From Megascapheus bottae (lineage: Eukaryota; Chordata; Mammalia; Rodentia; Geomyidae), in assembly GCA_024803745.1 (NCBI GenBank), contig JANJXV010000043.1, positions 3,035,001-3,099,000 of the forward strand: DNA of 64,000 nt. Reading direction: 5' to 3'. Below are positions 9,367 through 20,136 of this stretch, piece by piece (position 1 is the first letter of the stretch; the number at the start of each line of letters is the position of its first letter). Both the position numbers and the translations under genes were made by a program. The notes beneath the pieces are model-generated. The model saw only the letters and a program-made list of their open reading frames with translations. It did no database searches and was not told the DNA's origin.

Positions 9367-11216
9367 AGAAGGAAGATGGCGCCGAGATAATAGGGATCTG
9401 CCTAGCTTTCTCTGACAAAAAGAGAGAACCAGGGAGTCCCACGAGCCAACTATCTAAAGAAATCCACAACAACAAACTCAAAAAGCAATGGAGAAGGACT
9501 CAAACCGGAAACGAAATCCAGATAAAGCTCACATCCAACTTTCTCAAAGGATTCGGAACGCGAGGACCCCTCCCCCACCTCTCGCCCAAAGCCATTGAAA
9601 GCAGCGCTGGACCAAGCCGCGAAAAGCGACTTGAGCGGCCAGAGGCTCCAGGCGGGGAAAGCGGGGGCGGGCACCGGCTCTAATCCACGAAAAGCGGCGG
9701 CAGTGGAGGGCACCAGGCTGGGAGCCCAACGGCTGCAGAAACCAGCACAGAACCTGGCCAGGGAACGGTGGAAGCAGCGGAACCCAGACGCGGAACCAGA
9801 ACAGCAAGCAGCGGAACCCAGACGCAGAACACAGGCGGAGACGGAGACCCGAGGGGAGTGAAAGACTCCCCACCACCGTGGAGCACCCGCAGATGGACGC
9901 AGAGGCGTGAGTAATACAGCGCATCCCCAAATACATCGGGAAAGCGGAGCGGGTGCCAAGCAATAGAACTTAACTCAGAACCCAACACCCCGCACGAGAA
10001 AGATTGGCGGGAGCAGGGGGAAAGGAATTTAGAATCCTGTCCCTCCCCTCAACAGCCCCCTCCCTCACACCATTGACTGGAGATTGACAGGCGGGCTACC
10101 CATAAGACCCAGCACCCCACCAAGGGAGGCGGGGCTGCCCCAACTGCAACCCGCCCAACGGGCTCAACCCCCAGCTCTCTGACTGGAGACTGACAAGCAG
10201 GCGGACCCTACGACTCAGCTCCCCACCAGGGGAGGCGGAGCTGTCCCAGCTCCCACCCGCCCACCAGGCTCCTCACCCAGGCCACTGGATCTAGAGAGTG
10301 GAGGGCTTTGGGATCCCGCCTTACAACAGTGGGTAGGCGGTGCGGGTAAATGGGAGTCAGCATCTGACCCCCCTCAATTCTCGAGCGGGGCATCCGCCAG
10401 CTGGGAATCCTGAGCAAGACACCACCGAGGGCCCCCCCCCCACAGTCACAGACTCTGACAAAGCAGTGGAAACACAGCAGGGATCTGAAGGGCCGACCAG
10501 CAGCCAAGGTCCCCTTCTGAGAACCAAAAAGCACGGCTTCGCCCTTGGAGCCCATGTCCCCAGCTGGGCCCCGCCCCTGGGAACAGAGGGGCCTCCTGCT
10601 GGTCCTGCTGAGAGCTCCTGAAACTCTCAATCCCCACACCCTTGGCTTGGGGTCCCCCCTGGAAGCAGCACAGGAAAACGTCCGCCAACCACGCTCAGAC
10701 AGAAGATCGCAGATCCATCCCATGGTCCACTGTGAGGCCACTGGTTGGGCTAAGAGCTAGTCGCGCAGCAACACATAAGTTTTATTCTAATACTTTCCAA
10801 ACTTTGTACTCAAATACGCTACCTACTTACCCCCTGACCTCTCTCATTCTATTTTTCTATCTCTGGACCTCTGCTCCTCTTTCAAACCTTATACTGCATG
10901 GATCTACACTTGATGGCTGTTGAGCAACACTGTATATCTAGGTGTTTAATCATTCTCTAGGCTCACAGGGACTTAAAGACAATAGAGATTGGATTGAGAG
11001 GCTTATTGTTTTGGATATAAATCGCTTATCAGTGAATAATTAGACTAGTCAGTAACTGCACAAAAAGAAAGAGTGATAACACTAATCAAAACTTGTGAAC
11101 ATCTAGAGTCTGCCAGCTACAGAGGTCTAGGTTGGTTATATCTGAAAAACTATAATCGTGTTTAGTATTAATCTTGCTCCCATTTTCAAATGGGCAGAAC
11201 AAGAAACTCAAGAAAA
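9367..11216 (+). promoter_or_regulatory. L1 5'UTR / internal promoter
   Basis: About 1.85 kb, rich in G+C and CpG, unlike the AT-rich surroundings. A YY1-like word AAGATGGC lies at 9373-9380, within 15 bases of the start, as in L1 promoters of other mammals. Inside are two 106-bp tandem units (10073-10178 and 10179-10284, each starting near TGACTGGAGA-TGACA) and a smaller direct repeat (GCGGAACCCAGACGC near 9777 and 9815). The 3' half matches 62868-63750. Several long frames on both strands are open at once, which fits stop-poor GC-rich DNA better than genes. Confidence 0.8.
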
Positions 11217-12387
11217 ATGTCAAATCAAGAAACAACACCGCCCACCTCCCCCACCCAATGTAAATAGCCAATGGAACAGTCACTGGCAAACATAGAGGAG
11301 AGTCTTCCAAGTGCTGTACAAATGCAATTGATAAACATCATTAATGAAAAATGTGAAAATATAAAGAAAGAGATAAGGGAGGAAGCCATAGCTGAATAAG
11401 AGGAAACCATAAACAAGGTGATAAGTAAAAAAGAAGAAGCCATAAAGGAGGCCATAATAAAGGCTGTTCAAAGAAAGATGGATGAATTCATAGAATCCAC
11501 AAATAAAAAGGTGACCGAACTCCAGCAAATGTTAAAAGAAAATAAAGCTACTGAGCTAACCACTCAAATGGAAATCAAGGAGCTAAAGAAATCCATACAT
11601 GATCTACAAGAAGAGATACAAGGCATCAAAAATGAGCAATTAGTAGCAAGGGAGATGAAAAATAAATAGATAGCTTTGATAGCAGGTTAGACAATGCAGA
11701 GGAGAGAATTTCCGGGGCTGAAGATAATTTAGTTATTATAGAGAAAGAACAGAAAGTGAGTCAATCCAAATCTAGGAAAAATGAGAGAGCGCTTCAGGAG
11801 GTCCAAGATACAATTAGGAAGCCTAATTTAAGGCTAATTGGTATTGAGGAGGGTCTGGAGAAAGAGGTCAATGGTATTGGAAATATACTTCAGGGAATCT
11901 TCTCAGAGAATTTCCCAAATATCCAGAAGGGCAGACCCATCCAGATACAAGAAGCTTTTAGAACCCCAAACAGACCTGACCAGAAAAGAACATCTCACTG
12001 CCACATCGTAATCCGAACTGGATCAGTAGAAACAAAAAAAAGGATCCTAAAGGCAGCCAGGGAAAAGGGATCAGTAACTTATAAAGGAAAACCAATCATA
12101 ATAACCCCAGATTATTCAGCAGAGACCATGCAAGCAAGAAGTGACTGGAAGCATATATGTCATGCAGTTAAGTCAAATAACTACCAACCAAGAATACTGT
12201 ACCCAGCTAAGCTCTCATTCATAACTGAGGGAACAATAAAAACATTCCATTCCAGGGAAAAGCTGCAACAATATGTCGCAACAAAACCAACACTACAGAG
12301 AATTCTGAAAGATGTTCTATACATAGAAAACCAAAATAAATGCAATATAGGGAAGGAAATGGCACCTAAGCAGCATACCACCTAAGG
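11217..12387 (+). pseudogene. L1 ORF1 (RNA-binding protein) pseudogene
   Basis: ORF1p is a trimeric RNA chaperone that coats L1 RNA. The start is placed at 11217 (MSNQETT), in frame with the later ATG at 11271 (MEQSLAN). A coiled-coil part rich in Lys, Glu and Leu runs to about 11700. The RRM/C-terminal part lies in 11756-12387 (KPNLRLIGIEEG, FPNIQKGRPIQIQEAFRTPN, SVTYKGKPIIITPDYSAET, CNIGKEMAPKQHTT). Lesions: TAG near 11265, TAA near 11397, and a stop plus frame change between about 11660 and 11700. ORF2 starts 46 bases after the stop. Confidence 0.9.
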
Positions 12388-12432
12388 ACCACAACAACTG
12401 TCAAGAAACAGGTGCAAATAAACGCTTTTAAA

Positions 12433-13662
12433 AATGGTAGGACCTAATAAATATGTCTCAATCCTAACTCTCAATATCAATGGACTCAACTCTCCAATTA
12501 AATGGCATAGGCTGTCTAGTTGGATCAAAAAGCAAGAGCCATCGTTCTGCTGTCTTCAAGAGACACATCTTACCCAAAAAACAATCATCTTTTGAAAGTG
12601 AGAGGTTGGAATAAACTCTATCAAGCTAACGGCCCCCATAAACAGGCTGGAGTTGCCATCCCCATATCAGATAAAATAGACTTCAAACCAAAATTAGTAA
12701 GAAAAGACAAAGAAGGTTACTACATACTACTAAAGGGATCTTTCCTCCAGGAACACATAACGATCCTAAATATTTACACACCCAATCCTGGGGCTCCAAA
12801 CTTCATCAAGCAAACTTTACTTACACTGAAACCATACATAGATCGAAATACAGTGATTGTCGGTGAATTTAACACACCACTTTCACCTATGGACAGATCA
12901 ACAAGGCAAAAACTCAACAGAGAACCCTTAGAACTGAACAAGTATATAGAACAACTAGATCTAACCGACATCTACAGAATATTCCACCCAGCAACAACAC
13001 AATATACGTTTTTCTCAGCAGCACATGGAACATTTTCCAAAATAGATCACATGTTAGGCCATAAAACAAACCTGGACAGATTCAGAAACACTGAAATTAT
13101 TCCATGCACACTCTCAGACCACAAAGGCATCAAACTGGAACTGAACACACATCTCCACCAACGAAAACCCTGTAACTCATGGAGACTGAACAACACATTG
13201 TTGAATCACCAATGGGTCATCGAAGAGATAAGAACAGAAACCCAACAGTTTATGAAATTTAACAGTAAGGGGCACACAAAATACCATCTCCTTTGGGACA
13301 CAGCAAAGGCAGCACTCAGAGGAAAATTTATTGCGCTGAGTGCCTACAACAACAAGTTGGAAAAATTGCAAACCAACAAGTTAATGTCTCACCTTAAGCT
13401 CCTGGAAAAAGAGCAACAAACCAACCCTAATCCCAGTAGAGGAAAGCAAACAATTAAAATCAAAGCAGAATTAAATGATTTGGAATCCAAAAAAACTATA
13501 GAAAGAATCAACAAAACAAGGAGTTGGTTCTTTGAAAGAATTAACAAAATTGACAAGCCCTTAGCAAATCTTACCAAAAAAAAGAAGAGAGCATATCGAA
13601 ATAAACAAAATCGCAGATGAAAATGGTAATATCACGACGGAAATTACCAAGATCCAGAATAA
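12433..13662 (+). pseudogene. L1 ORF2 fragment: endonuclease domain plus linker
   Basis: It starts at ATG 12433 (MVGPNKY). A 1-bp loss in CCCAAAAAAC near 12570 (copy 1 has CCCAACAAAAC) shifts the frame. The rest reads open to 13620: KVRGWNKLYQANGPHKQAGV, YTPNPGAPNFIKQTL, SKIDHMLGHK, LSDHKGIKLE. The catalytic-loop motif GDFN reads GEFN near 12864, losing an Asp expected to be essential. It is cut before the RT domain. Confidence 0.9.
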
Positions 13663-14063
13663 CTTTCTATTTGTCTATTGTCACTGAATATTTAATATTG
13701 GAAAGTGATTTGTGAAAGACCTTGTTAGGCCCCCAGTGAGAACTTGTTTCTCTGACTTCGATGAAGAGAATAGCAGATTCTTTTTGAGGGGATTATTGAC
13801 TGATCATAAAACAAAGCTGCCAGGGTTAAAGCTAGAAACCAGTATAGGAAGTGCAATAATAAGAAGATAATTGAAAAGTAAGAAATCCAATCACTAAATG
13901 TCAACCAACATTGCATAAATCTCAGGAATCCCGTGCTACACTGTCAGCAAATTCCTCAGTTCCTGCAATTACTTCAAGAAGAAGCAGATATCATAACGGA
14001 GATCTTGATTTATTTATATGTAGGAAACTGAGGAGTTCATGTTTTTTTTAAGTGTACTTCAGT
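13663..14063. other. Gene-free spacer
   Basis: AT-rich unique sequence between the broken L1 and the next SINE. No open frame or repeat recognised. Confidence 0.5.
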
Positions 14064-14283
14064 CCCAGTCCTGGTGTCTCATACTTGCAATCCTAGCTGC
14101 TTAACAGGCTGAGCTCTATGGGTAGAGGTTCAAAGCCAACACAGGCAGGAAAACCTGTGAGTTCTCATCTGTAATTAACGACCAGGAAACTAAAAGTGGA
14201 GTTTCTTACTCAAGTGGTTGAGCTTTCCTTTGGGCAGGAAAACCTCAAGGCCTGTACCCACGCCCAGGTCAAAATCCTAGGAT
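14064..14283 (+). mobile_element. SINE type B with diverged right half
   Basis: Left half CTTGCAATCCTAGCTGCTTAACAGGCTGAG, middle CAACACAGGCAGGAAAACCTGTGAG and CTGTAATTAACGACCAG are clear. The ID-like half is rearranged. Its tail runs directly into the CATA/GA repeat. Confidence 0.8.
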
Positions 14284-14301
14284 CCATACATACATACATA
14301 C

Positions 14302-14378
<77 letters not shown>

Positions 14379-14429
14379 AAGAGAGAGAGAGAGAAAGAGA
14401 CACAGAGACACAGAGACACAGAGACAGAC

Positions 14430-14494
<65 letters not shown>
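14284..14494. repeat. (CATA)n then (GA)n microsatellite
   Basis: About 22 bases of CATA units then about 190 bases of GA, broken by a short CAGAGACA-type block near 14400-14435. It sits on the 3' tail of a SINE. Overlapping Ser-Leu or Arg-Glu frames are artefacts. Confidence 0.95.
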
Positions 14495-14497
<3 letters not shown>

Positions 14498-14849
14498 GGA
14501 AACAAAGCAAGGATGCAGAAATCTAGGAGCTTGCAAACACATTGGAAGAAAATGAATTTCAGAGATTAAAAAAAACTGCTGTGAATTATGCTGTACTGAA
14601 GAATAATCTGTATTTTCTCTGATCAGAAAACACTGCCTATAATGTTCTAGCATTGTTGAGTATCTACAATGAATACATAAATTGGAATATATGAGACATA
14701 AAACAATCTAGGATTATTGAGTTTGTCACAACTGAAAAGTGTGGAACAGAATGTCAATATCAAGTATGCATATTTGAGTTCAAAATCATTGTGGAATTCT
14801 GACTTCTTCATTTTGTATTGTTCTCTCTTTATATCAAAGGACTACAATT

Positions 14850-15794
14850 AATGCAGAGCAGTGCCATCTAACACACATCTCAGAATTTAACCTCCTGGGA
14901 CTCTCAGATGACCCTGAGATACAACCTTAGCTCTTTGGGCTCTTTCTGTCCATGTACCTGATCACTGTGCTTGGAAATCTGCTCATCATCCTGGCTGTCA
15001 CCTCTGACTCCCACCTCCACACCCCTATGCACTTCTTCCTCTCCATCCTCTCCTTAGCTGACATTGGATTCACTTCCATCACAGTCCCCAAGATGCTGGT
15101 GGACATCCAGACTCACAGCACAGCCATCTCCTATGTGGGCTGCCACATCCAGGTGTCTGTTTTTCTTACTTTTGGTTGTATGGATGTTTTCCTTCTTAGT
15201 GTGATGGACTATGACCGCTTTGTGGCCATCTGTCATCCCCTGAATTACCCTCTCATCATGAACCCTAGTCTCTGTGTCTTCTTGATTCTGCTATCATTTG
15301 TCACCAGCTTCTTGGATGGATAGCTGCAAGTGTGGATGGCATTACAGATGACCAATTTCAAGGAAGTAGAAATTCCGAGTTTCTTCTGTGACCCTTCTCA
15401 AGTCCTGGAACTTTCCTGTAAGCACACACTCATTAATAGTTTATTTAAATACATTATTGCTACCATTTTTGGTTTCCTTCCTATCTTAGGGATCCTTTTC
15501 TCTTACTACAAGATTATTTCTTCAGTGCTGAGAATGTCCTGTTCAAGTGGGAAATACAAAACCTTCGCCACATGTGACTCTCACATGTCCGTGGTCTGCT
15601 CATTCTTTGGGACCTCAGTGGGGATCTACTTTGAGTCAGCTCTGTCACATTCTCCCAGGGACAGTGCTGTGTCCTCAGCAATGTACACAGTGGTCACTCC
15701 TCTCCTGAACCCTTTCATTTATAGCCTGAGGAACAATGACCTCAAAAGTTACCTGAGCAGGTTGTACAAACCACGAGCTGACAACAGCAGGTAG
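14850..15794 (+). pseudogene. OR A: olfactory receptor family 7-like pseudogene
   Basis: A seven-transmembrane odorant receptor exon without introns. Visible: THISEF-LLGLSDDPE at the N-terminus, [13 protein letters not shown] (TM1), [16 protein letters not shown] (TM2), VGCH (Cys of TM3), FFCDPSQVLELSC (ECL2), KTFATCDSHMSVVCSFFGT (TM6), [13 protein letters not shown] (TM7). Lesions in one otherwise continuous frame: TAG at 14928-14930 and TAG at 15321-15323. The nearest plausible ATG (14851) is out of frame with the receptor. The TM3 end reads [12 protein letters not shown] (Ala to Asp). TM6 has CDS instead of the usual CGS. An OR7 assignment rests on motif memory only. Confidence 0.92.
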
Positions 15795-15799
15795 GAAGT

Positions 15800-17360
15800 T
15801 TATTTGTTATGTAGTTTTTGCAGAAGCAACAAACTTGAGTATATAATCTGATAAATTCTACCTGTTTGAATACCTGATTATTATAGTTTCATTACTACAA
15901 TCCATTCTAGAAAGGTCCTGGCTATATCAGGATAAATTCCTAAAGGGGGAATGTATGTTTTCAATGTTTAAATTGTTACTTTGTAAAAAATGATGAATGT
16001 CTGCAGATGGTGGGCCCAGCAAAAATTTAGCAAGGATTGAGTGGCAAGTTTTTAATACATATAATTTACCTCAAAAAATTGGACAGAAACAGAGCTTTAT
16101 GTTTTTTAACCAGTCTTTGAAGTCATAACTTTCTAATTGGTAGCCAGATACCCTGCCTCCTGCCCTTTTGTTTTGCACTAGTTTAGACTTATAACTTAGT
16201 CCCCTAATTGTTTCCTATGATGCATTTTGTTATTTTAAAGGTGATATGTAGATGGGCTACCATTATCTAATTCAAGTAAAGAGCGCATTTAATTCTGGAC
16301 ATTCATTCCATAATATCTTTCAAAGAAAATTGAAAATCTTGTTTCCTAGTGAAATTACATGAGGATAGACAAACCTAATCCACTGGCACCTACATTTGGT
16401 TCTAGGCTGCTTGATGGTCTGGGTACGTGAACTCTGTGATATGGAGGTCTTGTAATGCTTGAGTGATTTGAAGGAAGCGGTGAAAGAGCAATCCAATACC
16501 TAATCTACAGGGACGTGAGTGGTTCCTTGGACAGTTGAGTTTTCATCTCAAATTCACTTGAAAAAAAAACAAGAGTAAGGGACATCGGCTTGGTCCAAGT
16601 ATCAGCAGCCCCGCACCTGGAGATTGAAGAAACCCCTGTATTATTGATAGTTCCATGCTCACAATTCACACACATGCACAGAAACTATTTGTATAGGTTA
16701 CTAGTTATGAATATAGAGAGGTAGTACTTTTCTAATACTTATATGTGTGCTATTCCAAGTATACATATAGGCACAATTACAATTCCATGGATTGACATAA
16801 AAAGGAATGATAACACCAGTGTGGTTTTCTGTCCAATACAAGGGTTTCAATTCAGGATCTCCTGTTTATATTCTGCTTGCTCATTTGAACTATATCTCCA
16901 GCCTGCCTTTTTGCTGAATAGTTAAAATGGGTTTTCAAACATTGTTTTCCTAGCCAGACTGACTTAATGACATTCACAGGACAGATAGAAAATCTTGAAG
17001 CTAGAAGAGGAAAATGCAAGTGACACAAGAAGCAAGTAAAAGTACACCTATATAATTGACAAATATTCAAAAGAAATGGTTTAGCTTGGCTCTGATATTA
17101 AGCTTCCCCAAATCCTGGACATGTGATAAGCCGTGCATAAGGAAGCAAGTTATGACTTTATCAGATCCAAACCACTGCTTTGTATGCATTGGGCTGATAT
17201 GTTACATTAGGCCACAGGAGGTTATCTAGGCTGATCTCTAAAGGCAAACTACTGGGCTTTTCCTGACAGGCTTATTTCCATACCGCAGGAGGATGACATA
17301 TTGTGGGAAGGTAGATTTTGTAAGAATATAAATGTAAAGAAGTCTGAACTTTACTTATTT
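15800..17360. other. Gene-free spacer
   Basis: Unique AT-rich sequence. Short frames such as 16743-16925 have no recognisable motif. No repeat seen. Confidence 0.5.
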
Positions 17361-17364
17361 AGTG

Positions 17365-17575
17365 TTTTTAGGGTCATGGAGTTTGAACTTAGCCTGGGTT
17401 CTGTCCCTGAGCTCTGTAGCTCAAGTCTAACACCCTACCCTTGATGCAAGTCCCCTTCCATTTTCTAGTTAATTTGAGATAAGAGTCTTAGGACCTTTTG
17501 TGCCCCAGCTCGGTTTTTAACTTGTTCCTCAGATCTCAGCCTACCTGGTAGCTAGCATAAGAGTGTGAACTTTGT
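17365..17575 (-). mobile_element. SINE type B, antisense, diverged
   Basis: GGAGTTTGAACTTAGCCTGG, TAATTTGAGATAAGAGTCTTA and CAGATCTCAGCCTACCTGGTAGCTAGC follow the antisense type B order. Confidence 0.75.
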
Positions 17576-18350
17576 TTGAGTGCTTCTCCAGTATATCCTT
17601 AGTTGATAGTTTTACTGTTGTTTACAGAAAGCATCTTTCTATCTATTCCCTACGTTCATGAGAAAAATTATTTCACTCCAACCATGTACATTTCACCTTC
17701 ATAGACCAACTATTAAAAATTTATAATACTGGCTTTTCTCTTCCGGTAAATTATAGCTACACATAGCATTAACTGAGGGTAAAACATCACTACGTATAAC
17801 TCCGGTTTGGAAACAAATACTACTTAACGGTATTTCAAGTTTTCTAGTATTCACTGGCACTTAGGTCAGTTTTACATTGCAGACCAACCAGAAAAACTAC
17901 ATGAATGAGTGTTGGGTCTTCAGTACCAACGAACTGAGTAACTAAATCTTTACAGTAGAAAATTAGTTGTTGCTGAGATTTCCTTGCTTAAGGAAGGTGC
18001 TGTACCACTGAGTCAAAACTCTCATTTCTTCACTTTTTGGAGGGGGTATGCATTTTGAGGAGCTTACTTCATTAGGGAAAACAGGACCCTGCACTTCTCC
18101 AGCAGCCTTATTGTAACCATGAACTTCAGATTGCCATTTCTTGAGGAGCTAGGATTGCCCTTCCACAGCCATGTAAAGTGACCACCTCTGTCCTCAGCAC
18201 ACCATTTTCACCAAGAGGGTTCAACCTAGCAGGGAGTGTTCTCTAGACACAGCCCCTCATCCCACTCAGCTCATCATACCACCAGCTCTGGAGCCAGCAG
18301 CACAGACCCCGCTGAACCTAGCTTCTCCTTCCTGTCCCCTCTTGCTGGAC
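17576..18350. other. Gene-free spacer
   Basis: Mostly unique sequence; GC rises toward 18200. No gene recognised. Confidence 0.45.
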
Positions 18351-18510
18351 AGTGGGTGGGTGGTTGTGTGAGCCGTTCCCAGCTCCCTTACTTCATTCTG
18401 CAGAACATCCAACACAGACCCAGAAAAAGATCCAGAGAGGCTGCGTAAACCAGCTCAGAAGGAAATTACTCCCCCTATTCAGCCCACTTTCTACCTGACC
18501 AGAAGCAACC
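18351..18510 (+). repeat. Diverged duplicate of 28940-29076
   Basis: Shared words in the same order: AGTGGGTGGGTGGTTGTGTGAG, CTTCATTCTGCAGAACATCC, CTATTCAG, CTTTCTACC, ACCAGAAGCAACC. Small indels separate them. It may be part of a duplicated OR-cluster segment or an old dispersed repeat. Confidence 0.7.
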
Positions 18511-19330
18511 TTCTGCAGGTAGGCTCAACTCAAACAAAGGCAGCACTTACTTATCCTGATTCAGTTCTGGTCCAGTTTCCAGTGGATTCAGGTTCAATGT
18601 GGGTTCATTTTGTACACAGAACATAAAATACTAGTGGTGCCAACCTGTTTCAGTTAACACGAGAGACACTTCACCAATCTCTTTCAACCAGGGCCAACTA
18701 GTTTCAGTAGGTCCAGCAGTGGGGCAACGTCTCACCAAAACCTCAGTTCAGATTTACAGCCATGTCCAGCTCACCCACAGGTCTAGACAAGGACCATACA
18801 CACTGGCAGAGTTCAACCTCCATAACAGACAAAAAATATTTTCGATCTTCAGAGTTAAAGTAATTCATATTCTCTTCCAATGGTTTTGTTCTTGATGAAT
18901 AATGACCTTGAGTGCACATGACTACATCTACTCATCCAGATCATGACAAGGGAATATTGACTCCAAACCTCCCCAACGACTAAGGGTGGATGAAAGCTCC
19001 AGGCTCAACTCTAGGGTTCCTGTGAAGGCAGCCAGTGTCCAGCTTCCAGGGTCATACACCACAGGAACGTGATACACAGCTTTGAGCCCATCAGAGCTGC
19101 TGTAGTTCAAAATGAATGTGGATGTAGACTAGGCCTATTAGCTACTGTAAGGAGTCTTGAAGTTATAACACAAACCCCCTAAGTACCCAGTCTCTCAGAA
19201 TATATGCTTGCGCTTGAAGAAGAACAAATTAGAAATGTTCCACAGAAGAATTTTTTAGACTCTTCCTGTATCCCAGAAGAAACTCAAAGGTCAAATGAAT
19301 TTTATTCAACTCTTCTCTTCTCTGTCATTG
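18511..19330. other. Spacer with possible decayed coding sequence at 18928-19110 (minus)
   Basis: The minus frame 19110-18928 (60 codons) contains GLKAVYHVPVVYDPGSWTLA and reads like globular protein rather than repeat. I do not recognise it, and nothing like it lies nearby. The rest is unique sequence rich in CAG/GTT words. Confidence 0.3.
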
Positions 19331-19347
19331 CTCCTTCCAGGAAAATT

Positions 19348-19856
19348 ATTTTTTTCATATATTTTTATTGTAATTAATAGAAGGGTTGCATTGCATGCAC
19401 CAGAAAGAAGGTACATTACTTCACAAACATTGATACCCTTTCTCATGTCTCGGTTCTCATTTCCCTCCCACCACCCTACCCCTCATCTTGTTTTCCTCCC
19501 TTCCCTATCCGACCCCAAATAACCAAATATGCATATATACAATATATCAGAAAACCAGGTGAAATCCTGTAAGAATATGAGATAACCAAGGACAGCAAAA
19601 ATGATGGAAGATAACATAGTAAATGAAGGAGAACAATCACTCATTATATGGATTTTGTCTCTATATCCTGGAGGTCTTTCATTTAGTGTCATTCTATATA
19701 GCCTTATGTATCTAGGTTTTGTTCTATTGTAGATCTCTGCTGGGAGAGCCCAAGTATTCTACTGATTATGACAAATGAGGGAAACCATTGAGCCGAGGTG
19801 CTTTTGAGTCTGGCTTACTTCACTTAATATAATTTTTTTTCTAAGTCTTTCCATTT
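19348..19856 (-). mobile_element. L1 3' end, antisense, 5'-truncated, with TSD
   Basis: The body runs from the L1 terminus (TTTTTATTGTAATTAATAGA) to the late ORF2 words (CTAAGTCTTTCCATT). Near-matching duplications flank it: CTTCCAGGAAAATT (19334-19347) and CTTCCAGGAAATT (19857-19869). Confidence 0.88.
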
Positions 19857-19869
19857 CTTCCAGGAAATT

Positions 19870-20136
19870 CTTAAGAGTCTAAAATACTATTGTAATTTTG
19901 TTCTGTGCATATTCTATTTACACCAATTGCATTGAGAGCCTCACAGGCACATCTGCAGAAAAACCATTTATTCTCCTGAACGGAATCTTTGCATCTGTCT
20001 ATAAATACTCAGTGTCAAGAATCCTAAGGCTCTTAACTACTGTGCAATGAAGGAACAAGCTGGGGAATTAATTAGCCAATTACTCTTCACATTTTTCACA
20101 TGGAAGAAGAAGCAGAGAGCTGCCTAATTCTTCCAT
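19870..20136. other. Spacer 3' of OR B
   Basis: Unique sequence just downstream of the OR B stop codon. It could hold the old 3'UTR; no clear polyadenylation signal was chosen. Confidence 0.4.

Larger units (their letters stand above)
9367..13662 (+). mobile_element. LINE-1 copy 2: full 5'UTR, ORF1, ORF2 endonuclease; 3' part missing
   Basis: The order is 5'UTR (9367-11216), ORF1 (11217-12387) and ORF2 (12433-13662). The 5' edge AGAAGGAAGATGGCG looks like a true L1 start. The 3' edge is abrupt: after ATTACCAAGATCCAGAATA, unrelated sequence starts at 13663, whereas copy 1 continues into the RT domain at this point (1295). There is no poly(A) tail and no clear target-site duplication. It is 5'-complete and 3'-truncated, the reverse of the usual L1 decay pattern. 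Confidence 0.9.

Noticed and set aside
10340..10760. Plus-strand GC-rich frames as a host gene with a CpG island
   Set aside because: The region recurs at 62868-63200 as L1 5'UTR and is followed by L1 ORF1.
14196..14510. Arg/Glu-rich and Ser/Leu-rich frames over (GA)n; similar at 22704-22931, 29385-29696, 23189-23507
   Set aside because: Pure products of microsatellites.
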